Assembly (NCBI GenBank): GCA_902801585.1
Contig: CADCIU010000005.1
Location: 47,877 to 111,876, forward strand
From: an uncultured Lachnospiraceae bacterium
GTDB taxonomy: Bacteria > Bacillota_A > Clostridia > Lachnospirales > Lachnospiraceae
Reading direction: 5' to 3'
DNA: 64,000 nucleotides
The translations under genes and the position numbers were made by a program. Under the pieces are notes generated by a model that saw only the letters and a program-made list of their open reading frames with translations, was not told the origin of the DNA and searched no databases. Every line of letters begins with the position of its first letter. Within the stretch, counting starts at the first letter, position 1. This document shows, one piece after another, positions 54,936 to 63,600 of the stretch.

Positions 54936-56474
54936 TTACAGCGCACTGATAAAGCGGTCAAAAGCCTCCTGACCCTGAGGCGTTCTCTTATAGACACCTG
55001 CGTCCTCAAGTACCTTGGCAAAGACCTTTCCGATCTCGTCCCGGATGATCCCGTCGACATTGGATGCATCGATCTGATCATAGCGGGAAACGAACTCTTC
55101 GGCCCAGTCCGCATGCTTTTCGAGCATGGGGTCTTCTCTCAGATTGCTGCCGGCCAGGATCGCTTTCGACAGTGCATCCATCTCTTCAAGGAGTCTTGCC
55201 GGCAGGATCGCCATGCCCATGACTTCGATCAGACCGATGTTCTCTTTTTTGATATGATGGAGTTCCGCGTGGGGATGATAGACGCCGAGCGGATGTTCCT
55301 CTGTCGTGATATTGTTGCGCAGGACCAGATCCAGTTCGTAGTGATCACCGCGCTTGCGGGCGATCGGCGTGATCGTGTTGTGCGGCGTATCCTCCGTGTT
55401 CGCGAAGATAAATGCGTCCGCGTCCGTGTATCCGCGCCAGACCTCCAGTATGTGGTCCGCCAGTGCGATCAGGCGGTCTGTGTCGGGGCCGGAGAGCCGG
55501 ATGCAGGACATCGGCCACTTCACGATGCCGCTCCCCACATCCTCAAATCCATCGACTGTAAATGTGCGCTCCACAGGCGCCTTGGCCATTGCGAAATCAT
55601 AATGGCCGCCCTGGAAGTGATCATGGCTCAGGATCGAGCCGCCCACGATCGGGAGATCCGCGTTGGATCCCAGGAAATAATGCGGGAAAGCCTTTACAAA
55701 GTCAAACAGCTTGCAGAACGTGTTGTGGTTGATGGCCATGGGAATGTGGAGCGAATTAAACACGATGCAGTGCTCATTGTAATAGACATACGGAGAGTAC
55801 TGGAATCCCCACGGGCCGTTCTGGATCGTGATCGGGATGATCCTGTGGTTCTCTCTGGCGGGGTGGTTCACTCTGCCAAAATAGCCCTCGTTCTCCACGC
55901 ACAGCTGGCATTTAGGGTAACTGCTCTGCGCTGCATTTCTCGCTGCCGCGATCGCTTTGGGATCTTTCTCCGGCTTGGACAGATTGATCGTGATGTCAAG
56001 ATCGCCGTAAGGTGTCTCAGACTTCCATCTTCTGTCTCTTGCGATCCTGTAGCGGCGGATGTAATCCGTATTCTGTGAGAAACGATAGTACCAGTCTGTA
56101 GCTGCAAGCGGACTGTCCTCATAGAGTTTTCTGAACTTCGCTATGACTTGGCTGGGGCGCGGCGTCAGGATCCCCATGATCTTCGTATCGAAAAGATCGC
56201 GCATGACTACGGAGCTGCCGTCTACCATGTCCTTGCCTGTTGCGTAATCCAGGATCACCTCCAGAATTCCCTCCAAAAGCGTTCCGTCCGCGATCTGTGC
56301 GGGGTCGGCTTCCTCAGCGCACCGGATGATCTCTGCCTTATTTCCGGGATAATCTTCAATGCCAAGGGCTCCCAAAAGCGAATTGACGGTATAGATCACG
56401 TCTTCCTTCTCAATCAGATTTGCTGCCAGTCCGTATGCCGTAAGATCTCTGACCGCATTATAAACCTTCTCCAT
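54936..56474 (-). CDS. galT: UDP-glucose-hexose-1-phosphate uridylyltransferase (class II GalT)
   Basis: 512 residues, the long Firmicutes GalT class. Signature segments include SHDHFQGGHYDFAMAKAPVER and DWYYRFSQNTDYIR; NREENHRIIP-type region at NHPARENHRIIPI. It exchanges UMP between UDP-glucose and galactose-1-phosphate in the Leloir pathway. GCAGGAGG precedes ATG 56474. galK and galE are not in the window. Confidence 0.94.
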   Translation of the reverse strand: MEKVYNAVRDLTAYGLAANLIEKEDVIYTVNSLLGALGIEDYPGNKAEIIRCAEEADPAQIADGTLLEGILEVILDYATGKDMVDGSSVVMRDLFDTKIMGILTPRPSQVIAKFRKLYEDSPLAATDWYYRFSQNTDYIRRYRIARDRRWKSETPYGDLDITINLSKPEKDPKAIAAARNAAQSSYPKCQLCVENEGYFGRVNHPARENHRIIPITIQNGPWGFQYSPYVYYNEHCIVFNSLHIPMAINHNTFCKLFDFVKAFPHYFLGSNADLPIVGGSILSHDHFQGGHYDFAMAKAPVERTFTVDGFEDVGSGIVKWPMSCIRLSGPDTDRLIALADHILEVWRGYTDADAFIFANTEDTPHNTITPIARKRGDHYELDLVLRNNITTEEHPLGVYHPHAELHHIKKENIGLIEVMGMAILPARLLEEMDALSKAILAGSNLREDPMLEKHADWAEEFVSRYDQIDASNVDGIIRDEIGKVFAKVLEDAGVYKRTPQGQEAFDRFISAL

Positions 56475-56521
56475 AATTCCCTCCTGCTTATAGCCGCTTC
56501 ATAAACATACCGTAATAATGA

Positions 56522-57559
56522 TTAATACCAGTTTTCCGTTTTCCCTTCCGGATCCGTTTCCTCTCTGGGAACATCGATCATCTCATTTATCGTTTTTCCG
56601 GAACTGTCGTTTTCCGTCTTCGACAGTTTCTCTTCTCCGAGATCCTCCAGATCGTCCTTGTGGCGGATCACGAGCTCCTGCGTCTTGACGCTCATTCTGG
56701 TACCCGGCCTCACACTGCTCGTGATGAACACGTTGGAACCGATGACCGACCCCTTTCCGATCACCGTCTCGCCGCCCAAAATAGAAGCACCTGCATAGAT
56801 CGTGACATCGTCCTCAATGGTGGGATGTCTCTTGGCGCCGCGCAGACTCTGTCCGCCTCTGGTGGAAAGCGCGCCGATCGTGACACCCTGATAGATCTTG
56901 ACATGTTCGCCGATCACGGATGTCTCGCCGACGACAATGCCCGTGCCGTGGTCCATAAAGAAATACTTGCCGATCGTAGCGCCGGGATGAATATCGATCC
57001 CGGTCCTGCTGTGCGCATATTCCGTCATCATTCGGGGGATCAGCGGAACTTTCAGAAGAAACAGCTCGTGCGCGAGACGGTTGACCGTACTGGCCAGAAG
57101 TCCCGGATAGCACAGAACGATCTCCTCTTTATTGTAGGCCGCGGGGTCACCCTGGTAGAAGGCCTCCATATCCGTGTCGACAAGGGCTCTGATCATCGGG
57201 ATCCTTCCGATAAACTCAACGGCGATCTCCTCAGCCATATCCCTTAAGCCGGCTTCGTCCATCTGCGCACAGTCATCGCGGAAAGGAAGCGCGATCACGA
57301 TCTGCTTGATCAGATTGTAGACGACGTCCTCGATCAGAATGCTGATCCTGCTGTTGTCGTTGTAGCTCCTGTAATTCTTCTCTCTGTAATACCCGGGGAA
57401 CAGAATATTGAGAAGCTTCTTGACAATATCTGTCACCGCATCGCTGTCCGGCTGGCTGAACACATCCATTTTGTCGATATCCCGGCCGTTCTTGTAGTCC
57501 TCCAAAATGCTCTGTGTGACCTCGCGAATCCTCTCGCTGAACATTCTCTCGTTTGCCAT
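56522..57559 (-). CDS. epsC: Serine O-acetyltransferase (EpsC/CysE type)
   Basis: 345 residues. Helical N-terminal part (about 1-190), then left-handed beta-helix hexapeptide repeats (about 200-290) with GIDIHPGATIGKYFFMDHGTGIVVGETSVIG and the HGTG catalytic region. It acetylates serine for cysteine synthesis. The product is longer than E. coli CysE (about 273) at both ends; the last 45 residues are a charged tail. AAAGGAG precedes ATG 57559. galT follows after 47 bp. Confidence 0.93.
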   Translation of the reverse strand: MANERMFSERIREVTQSILEDYKNGRDIDKMDVFSQPDSDAVTDIVKKLLNILFPGYYREKNYRSYNDNSRISILIEDVVYNLIKQIVIALPFRDDCAQMDEAGLRDMAEEIAVEFIGRIPMIRALVDTDMEAFYQGDPAAYNKEEIVLCYPGLLASTVNRLAHELFLLKVPLIPRMMTEYAHSRTGIDIHPGATIGKYFFMDHGTGIVVGETSVIGEHVKIYQGVTIGALSTRGGQSLRGAKRHPTIEDDVTIYAGASILGGETVIGKGSVIGSNVFITSSVRPGTRMSVKTQELVIRHKDDLEDLGEEKLSKTENDSSGKTINEMIDVPREETDPEGKTENWY

Positions 57560-57693
57560 TGGTTCTGGAACTCCTTTCGAGTGTGCGCCGGATCCGGGGG
57601 ATACGGTGCATCCTTAAGTATCATATCATCCTGTTTCTTGAATACATATGGAAAAAACGATTCAAAATACGTACCTTTGTTTATCGCTGTTTT

Positions 57694-59064
57694 TCATTGA
57701 TCTGCCTGTGGCAAAACATATTCCTGCGCCTGTGCGCTTCCCACAAGGAAATTGATAAACTGCTGTGCAGCGCGGCCGGAAGCTCCTCCGCTTCGCAGCT
57801 CCCACTGATTGGCCCTCAGCGCCAGCTCTTCTTCAGTGAGTGTAATCTGAGGGTATTTTTTGGCCAGCTCGCTGACGATGTGAAGATATTCCTGATGAGA
57901 CGGCTTGAGATATCCGATCGTCACGCCGAATCGGGCCACCAGCGAGAGCTTCTCCTGTACCGTGTCGCTCCGGTGCATCTCATCCGCCGACCGGTCGTTC
58001 CTGTCGCTCCAGGTCTCCTTGATCAGGTGCCTCCTGTTGGAGGTCGCATAGATCAGGACGTTTTCCGGTTTGGTCTCAAGTCCTCCCTCAATGACTGCCT
58101 TGAGATACTTGTATTCGATCTCAAACTCCTCAAAAGACAGATCATCCATATAAATGATAAATCGGTAATTCCGATTCTTGATCTCCGAGATGATCCTCTG
58201 CAGGTCCTTGAACTGGTGCTTGTACACTTCGATCATTCTAAGGCCCTGACTGTAATACCGATTGAGGATCGCCTTGATGCTAGTGGACTTTCCTGTCCCG
58301 GCATCTCCGTAGAGCAGCACATTGTTGGCCATGCGCCCGTGTACGAAGGCCTCGGTGTTGGCGATCAGTTTCTGTTTCTGCAGCTCATAGCCGATCAGGT
58401 CCTCCAGCTCTACATCGCTGGTCGCCGTGATCGGGATCAGGAACTCCTTCTCCTTATTCCCGTCATTGACGCGGAAGGCCTTGTTGAGCCCGAACTTGCC
58501 GACGCCGTAATCCTTATAGAAGCCGGTGACAATATCATACATCTTCTGCTCAGGACTGTGCGCGCCCTCCCCCGCGGAGTCCGTGAGCACTTTCTCGATC
58601 TTCGTGCTCAGCTCCTGCACCTTTTCGCTGACACTCCGGTTGAACACGCGCTCGGGTTTGCCCACCGCCGTATAGTTCTGGAGGATCGTGAAACAGCTGA
58701 TTCCCAGCGCGCGCTCTATTTTGGAAAAATCATATTGAAAGAGCTCTGTAAAGATCCTGAAATCATTGAGCGCAAAGCTGTTGACGCTCCCCTCATTGGC
58801 ACCGACTTTCTCGGATACGAGCGTGAACGGCGTCTCCGTCACCGCGATCAGATAGGCGAGATAATTGTGCCACAGGTTTCTGTTAAAACCATATTTGGTC
58901 GCAAGGTCCAAAAGGCTGTGTACCTCATCATAGATATCGCAGACCAGGGCATCCGGGTCATAATCTCCTTCTTCAAAGCGGCGGAAGATCTCCGTCAGCC
59001 CGCGCAGAATGCTGTCTTCCCCGATTCCCCGGTAAATGATCAATTTGGATGTCAGCCGAAACAT
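57694..59064 (-). CDS. DUF815 AAA+ family ATPase
   Basis: 456 residues. N-terminal helical region (1-200, no recognised fold), then an AAA+ core with Walker [16 protein letters not shown] near 250 and Walker [22 protein letters not shown] and arginine-finger-like segments follow. DUF815 proteins resemble helicase-loader ATPases, but the role is not established. AAGGAGAAG precedes ATG 59064. It lies 134 bp upstream of epsC on the same strand. Confidence 0.88.
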   Translation of the reverse strand: MFRLTSKLIIYRGIGEDSILRGLTEIFRRFEEGDYDPDALVCDIYDEVHSLLDLATKYGFNRNLWHNYLAYLIAVTETPFTLVSEKVGANEGSVNSFALNDFRIFTELFQYDFSKIERALGISCFTILQNYTAVGKPERVFNRSVSEKVQELSTKIEKVLTDSAGEGAHSPEQKMYDIVTGFYKDYGVGKFGLNKAFRVNDGNKEKEFLIPITATSDVELEDLIGYELQKQKLIANTEAFVHGRMANNVLLYGDAGTGKSTSIKAILNRYYSQGLRMIEVYKHQFKDLQRIISEIKNRNYRFIIYMDDLSFEEFEIEYKYLKAVIEGGLETKPENVLIYATSNRRHLIKETWSDRNDRSADEMHRSDTVQEKLSLVARFGVTIGYLKPSHQEYLHIVSELAKKYPQITLTEEELALRANQWELRSGGASGRAAQQFINFLVGSAQAQEYVLPQADQ

Positions 59065-59405
59065 AGATTTTTCTTCTTCTCCTTCTCTTTCCTGTCATTT
59101 CGATCCGCAGGCGTCTTTGGACTTGTTCTCCGGTCATTAAGACCGCCGTGTCGGTTTTGATCAGTTATGTATCGATGTCAGCATCATACATAATCTTTAA
59201 TGATTCATGATTTTCAATTATACATGATTTTCATTAATAAATCCGTCATAAATTCTGTCAGAAAAAGATTTCCGTCATAAAAATATTCCCTTTGAATCTT
59301 TATTTACGCTATAATAGACGATAGTTGTTTTTTCGCAGCAGGAATTCAATCGATTCAAACTAATTGATTCAACCGGCGCTGTAATGGAAGGAGAGGTGAT
59401 CATCT
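59065..59405. other. Divergent intergenic region, DUF815 gene and DUF1846 gene
   Basis: 341 bp without a gene. Its right half is AT-rich and has two pairs of direct repeats: CATGATTTTCA at 59206 and 59223, and CCGTCATAAA at 59243 and 59272. A perfect -10 TATAAT (59310-59315, plus strand) follows, without a good -35, about 90 bp before the DUF1846 start. Nothing further is evident. Confidence 0.55.
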
Positions 59406-60890
59406 ATGCAGATCGGATTTGACAACAATAAATATCTCAAGACGCAGTCGGAACATATCCGGGAGCGCATTGCTCAGTTCGGAGGAAAACTCTACCTTGA
59501 ATTCGGGGGCAAACTGTTTGACGACTATCACGCATCCAGAGTGCTTCCCGGTTTTAAGCCCGATTCCAAGATCACCATGCTCTATGAACTTAAGGATCAG
59601 GCAGAGATCGTAGTAGCCATCAACGCGGCAGATATTGAGAAGAACAAGGTCCGTGGAGATCTGGGCATCACATACGACGAAGATCTGTTAAGGCTCGTCG
59701 ATGCTTTTACCAAGAACGGTCTCTATGTGGGCAGCATTGTCCTGACCCGTTTCGCGAACCAGCCTTCTGCCGTCGCTTACGAAAAGAGACTGCAGGCACT
59801 CGGCCTGAAAGTATACAGGCATTACCCCATTGACGGATACCCTGTGGACATTCCGCTGATCGTCAGCGAGGACGGTTACGGGCGCAACGACTACATTGAG
59901 ACCAGCCGCCCCCTCGTTGTTGTGACGGCTCCGGGTCCCGGCAGCGGCAAGATGGCCACCTGCCTCTCCCAGCTCTATCACGAGAACCGCCGGGGCGTGA
60001 AAGCAGGTTACGCCAAGTTCGAGACCTTCCCTGTCTGGAACCTGCCCCTGAGCCACCCGGTCAATATGGCTTATGAAGCGGCGACGGCGGATCTCGACGA
60101 CATCAATATGATCGATCCCTTCCACCTCGAGGCCTATGAGAAGACCTGCGTCAACTACAACCGCGACGTGGAAGTCTTCCCTCTGCTCAATGCGATCTTC
60201 AGCAAGATCTATGGCGAATCCCCTTACAAGTCACCCACGGACATGGGCGTCAATATGGTGGGATTCTGCATCAGTGATGACGAGGTCTGCAGAAAAGCGG
60301 CTCGCCAGGAGATCATCCGCCGCTACTACGACGCGCTCTGCGAATACCGCAAAGGAAATGCCGGCGATGAACCGGTCCGCAGGATCGAGCTGCTCATGAA
60401 GAAATCCGGGATCGACGTCTCAGAGAGGACCGTCGTCATGGCCGCCAACCTCAACGCGGAGAAGACAGGCGCTCCCGCCGCTGCCATGGAGATGGCGGAC
60501 GGAGCCATCCTGACCGGCAGGACATCCGAACTGCTCGGTGCTTCCTCGGCGCTGCTGCTCAACGCCCTCAAGAAACTGGCGGGCATTGCAGACAGCATCA
60601 AACTGATCAGTCCCGGGATCATTGCCCCGATCATGGAGATGAAGATCGATCACCTCGGAAGTGACAATACTTCTCTTCTGCATCTGAATGAGCTGCTCAT
60701 CGCTCTGGCGATCGCAGGCGTCACCGATCCCAATGCAAAAGCTGCCATTGATCAGCTGGAAAACCTGAGGGGCCTCGAAGTCCATTCTTCCGTCATCCTC
60801 TCCCAGATCGACTCCGGCGTTTTCAAAAAGCTCGGCGTGAACCTGACCTGCGAACCGCAATATGAGAGCAACAAACTGTATCATAAGTAA
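59406..60890 (+). CDS. DUF1846 family protein
   Basis: 494 residues. The N-terminus (IGFDNNKYLKTQSEHIRERIAQFGGKLYLEFGGKLFDDYHASRVLPGFKPDSKI) is the hallmark of this conserved Firmicutes family. It contains an APGPGSGKMATCLSQLYHENRRG segment that resembles a nucleotide-binding loop. The structure of a member has been solved, but its function is not known. Soluble. GGAAGGAGAGGTG precedes ATG 59406. glcK follows after 159 bp. Confidence 0.93.
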   Translation: MQIGFDNNKYLKTQSEHIRERIAQFGGKLYLEFGGKLFDDYHASRVLPGFKPDSKITMLYELKDQAEIVVAINAADIEKNKVRGDLGITYDEDLLRLVDAFTKNGLYVGSIVLTRFANQPSAVAYEKRLQALGLKVYRHYPIDGYPVDIPLIVSEDGYGRNDYIETSRPLVVVTAPGPGSGKMATCLSQLYHENRRGVKAGYAKFETFPVWNLPLSHPVNMAYEAATADLDDINMIDPFHLEAYEKTCVNYNRDVEVFPLLNAIFSKIYGESPYKSPTDMGVNMVGFCISDDEVCRKAARQEIIRRYYDALCEYRKGNAGDEPVRRIELLMKKSGIDVSERTVVMAANLNAEKTGAPAAAMEMADGAILTGRTSELLGASSALLLNALKKLAGIADSIKLISPGIIAPIMEMKIDHLGSDNTSLLHLNELLIALAIAGVTDPNAKAAIDQLENLRGLEVHSSVILSQIDSGVFKKLGVNLTCEPQYESNKLYHK

Positions 60891-61049
60891 TCTGTTTCTT
60901 GTCGTTTTTTTCAGATTATGGCGCGGCACGGCAAATTATGGTAGGATGGAGATAACTATAGAGATGGATGAAACACCTCTGGCAAAATATAGTGCGGAGC
61001 AGTTTCATACATGAATAAAATCTTACTGGGATAGGAGGGTATAGATTCT

Positions 61050-61997
61050 ATGAAACCTTATGCATTCGGTGTTGACATCGGCGGAACAACGATCAAGATG
61101 GGATTTTTCTCCTCAGACGGCAAGTTCATCGACCACTGGGAGATCCCCACGCGCACGGAAAACAATGGCGAAATGGTTCTCCCCGATATTGCGCGCTCTA
61201 TTAAAAAGAAACTCAAACAGAGTGAACTCACGCTCGATGATCTCGAGGGTGTAGGCGTCGGCGTTCCCGGCCCCGTTCTTCCCGACGGAGTCGTAAACAA
61301 ATGCGTCAATCTCGGATGGGACGTGATCGATGTCCGCAAACAGCTCTCCTCCCTTTTGGACGGCGTCTATGTGGAAGTCGGAAATGATGCCAACGTAGCT
61401 GCTCTCGGCGAGCAGTGGAACGGCGGCGGCAAAGGCCACGACAATGTTGTCATGGTCACTCTCGGAACAGGTGTCGGAGGCGGCATCATTCTGGGCGGAA
61501 AGATCCTTGCAGGCTCCAACGGCGCAGCCGGTGAGATCGGACATATGAAAGTCAGAGATAACGAAACGGCAGTCTGCGGCTGCGGCAAGAAGGGCTGCCT
61601 CGAGCAGTACAGCTCCGCTACCGGCGTTGTCCGCCTCGCGAAGCTCTCCCTTGCGGCAAATCCCACCGTTGACACTCCGCTCCGCTCTCTCGACCCGCTC
61701 ACCGCTAAGGATGTATTCGATTATGCCAAGACCGGCGACGAATTCTCACTCTCCATCGTCGACATCGTCGGCAAGATGCTGGGCGAGGCTGTCGCACACA
61801 TCACCTGCGTGGTAGATCCCGACGTCATCGTTATCGGCGGCGGCGTGTCCAAGGCCGGACAGATCCTCCTCGACGCGGTAGAGAAGCACTACAAACCCGC
61901 TGCATTCCATGCGTCCCGCGATACGGATTTCAAGCTGGCGGTCCTCGGAAACGAAGCTGGTATGTACGGCGCAGTCAGAATGGTCCTGACCAAATAA
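61050..61997 (+). CDS. glcK: ROK family glucokinase
   Basis: 315 residues. ATP-binding GVDIGGTTIKMG at the N-terminus, catalytic Asp in VGNDANVAALGE, TLGTGVGGGII, the ROK zinc motif CGCGKKGCLEQY (about 176-187) and VIGGGVS. It phosphorylates glucose to glucose-6-phosphate. AGGAGGG lies 11 nt before ATG 61050. The gene ends in a strong terminator. Confidence 0.96.
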   Translation: MKPYAFGVDIGGTTIKMGFFSSDGKFIDHWEIPTRTENNGEMVLPDIARSIKKKLKQSELTLDDLEGVGVGVPGPVLPDGVVNKCVNLGWDVIDVRKQLSSLLDGVYVEVGNDANVAALGEQWNGGGKGHDNVVMVTLGTGVGGGIILGGKILAGSNGAAGEIGHMKVRDNETAVCGCGKKGCLEQYSSATGVVRLAKLSLAANPTVDTPLRSLDPLTAKDVFDYAKTGDEFSLSIVDIVGKMLGEAVAHITCVVDPDVIVIGGGVSKAGQILLDAVEKHYKPAAFHASRDTDFKLAVLGNEAGMYGAVRMVLTK

Positions 61998-62033
61998 TAG
62001 TTCTGAATGCATAGAAGCAGTGCGATTTATAAA

Positions 62034-62076
62034 GCCGCCGCCCTAAGAAGTGATTCTTAGGGCGGCGGCATTTTTT
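62034..62076 (+). terminator. Strong rho-independent terminator after glcK
   Basis: A perfect 16-bp stem GCCGCCGCCCTAAGAA / TTCTTAGGGCGGCGGC with a GTGA loop, then ATTTTTT. Confidence 0.95.
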
Positions 62077-62082
62077 GTGTGT

Positions 62083-62233
62083 GCGCCGCGGCCTGAAAAT
62101 GCCCATAAGTGCTGTTCTCATGTCCGTTCCGGACTCAAAACGGCGCCGTTAACGGCGCCGAAGCCCGGAAATGAACCATAAGTGCTGTTCCCACATCCGT
62201 TCCGGACTCAAAACGGCGCCGTTAACGGCGCCG
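62083..62233. repeat. Tandem 72-73 bp repeat carrying a perfect 20-bp palindrome, two copies
   Basis: The 58-bp cores at 62103-62160 and 62176-62233 differ at three positions only. Each holds TCCGTTCCGGA and ends with the palindrome CGGCGCCGTTAACGGCGCCG. The sequence before each core is also related (GCGCCG..GCC..GAAAATG). It lies between the convergent glcK and hydrolase genes. Confidence 0.9.
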
Positions 62234-62272
62234 CACCCGCAGCCTGGTTAGTTCCAGACATCGGACCGATAT

Positions 62273-63355
62273 TCATAACCCATTAATCAGCCCTACATGC
62301 TTCTCCAGAAAATGTTCAATGGTAATCCAATATCCAATCGGATCCCTGTCCACAGCCTGCGCGTGACCCGCCCCGTCAACGATCATGATTTCCTTGTCGC
62401 ATGCCGCAGCATCATAGAGCTGCCTGCACATATTGAACGGGATCATTCTGTCCTCCCTGCCGTGGATGAACAATGTAGGGACATGACTTTTCTCCACTGC
62501 ATTCAGTGGAGAGGTCTCCTTAAGGTCGTAGCCGGCCCGAAGCCGGATCATCAACCGTGCACTGTCAATAACCGGAAAAGCAGGCAGATGAAACCAGCTC
62601 CATACTTTCTCCCGGAACATGGAATAAGCATCCGTAAAAGCACAATCCGATATCACCGCTTTGATATGGCTGTCAGGTTTCGCCGAATGAATCAGGGCTG
62701 TAGATGCCCCCATAGAGAGCCCATGGAGAACAATTTCTGCTTCCGGTTCCCGCTCCAGGATCAGTTCGATCCATTTGTCCAGATCCTTGCTGTCCGTCGC
62801 CCCAAGTCCTATATAATCCCCTTCACTTTCTCCCTGACAGCGGAAGTCCGGAGTAAGTACATGATATCCGTGCTTGACATACCAGTAAGCGTAAGGATAC
62901 ATCATCTCTTTACTGCCGGTATACCCGTGAAGAAGGATGACCCATGGCCTGTGATCATTTCTTTCTTCTATATCAATCTCTTTATCCCGATTCTCTTTAT
63001 CCTGAATCTCCTCTGCAGATCCCTCTTCGGAGCCGACAGCACCCTCATCACCAAAGATCATTCCCTTCAGCCTGTAGCCGTCATCTGAGAACACTTCGAC
63101 TGATTCGGGATCACAAGTCTCCGCCCAGTGTTTGCCGATCAGATACATGGCCGCATTGTTCTTCTGAAGTTCCGATTCCTGAACCTGTTCCGCATAACTT
63201 TGAGCCGCGATCCTTTCAAAGGAACTGAGCTTCTCCATGAAGGATGGGACCAAAACAGCACTCACAAGAATATAGATGCCGGCCCAATAGAGTACAAAAA
63301 GGACCAGGAGCACGATCACGATATTTCTTATTGTCCCTCTGTGTTTTTTATCCAT
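62273..63355 (-). CDS. Membrane-anchored alpha/beta hydrolase
   Basis: 360 residues. One N-terminal helix (about 11-35), then an alpha/beta hydrolase with HGYTGSKE (oxyanion region), nucleophile Ser214 in HGLSMGAS, Asp302 in HGREDRMIP and His331 in GAGHAQ, the full triad. A Glu/Asp-rich insert (about 104-134) precedes the core. Its relatives are esterases or peptidases of unknown substrate, acting outside the membrane if the helix is an anchor. No ribosome site lies ahead of ATG 63355: the right end of a transposable element is 13 bp away. Confidence 0.85.
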   Translation of the reverse strand: MDKKHRGTIRNIVIVLLVLFVLYWAGIYILVSAVLVPSFMEKLSSFERIAAQSYAEQVQESELQKNNAAMYLIGKHWAETCDPESVEVFSDDGYRLKGMIFGDEGAVGSEEGSAEEIQDKENRDKEIDIEERNDHRPWVILLHGYTGSKEMMYPYAYWYVKHGYHVLTPDFRCQGESEGDYIGLGATDSKDLDKWIELILEREPEAEIVLHGLSMGASTALIHSAKPDSHIKAVISDCAFTDAYSMFREKVWSWFHLPAFPVIDSARLMIRLRAGYDLKETSPLNAVEKSHVPTLFIHGREDRMIPFNMCRQLYDAAACDKEIMIVDGAGHAQAVDRDPIGYWITIEHFLEKHVGLINGL

Positions 63356-63368
63356 ACTGCAATTATAC

Positions 63369-63410
63369 GTGAACTACCCACCGCCTACGCATATCGCTAA
63401 GAGGCGGGGG
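63369..63410 (-). mobile_element. Predicted right end of an IS200/IS605-type element
   Basis: On the minus strand, downstream of tnpB, an imperfect hairpin (63402-63410 with 63377-63386, pairing CCCCCGCCT with AGGCGGTGGG) is followed by TAGTTCAC ending at 63369. Ends of this kind (AAGCCC...GGTGGGTAGTTCAC) are typical of IS605-group elements. Confidence 0.65.
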
Positions 63411-63600
63411 CTTCGTGCCGCTTACGCGGTCACAGGGCAGACACCTGCCCGCTGTCCCGTTTGACCGGGATTACTTTTGTTTCTTCTGCGGCTGGCACAC
63501 AGGATATCTTTATAAGTCATGGCTTTCACTGTTCCATACAGATACTCGCAGTTCATTCCTTCAGGGAAGATCCGTTTGTCATACTTCCTTCCGGTATTGG
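63369..63600 (-). ncRNA. Possible TnpB guide (omega) RNA, overlapping the 3' end of tnpB
   Basis: IS200/IS605 elements encode their guide RNA across the tnpB 3' end and the right-end hairpin, with the guide copied from the DNA flanking the element. By that rule the scaffold would end at 63369 and the guide would begin with GTATAATTGCAGT and continue into the hydrolase start. The 5' boundary given is arbitrary. Inference from known systems. Confidence 0.4.

Noticed and set aside
57560..57693. A riboswitch or T-box ahead of epsC
   Set aside because: The 134-bp gap is too short for a full T-box, and no conserved T-box or S-box sequence was seen.
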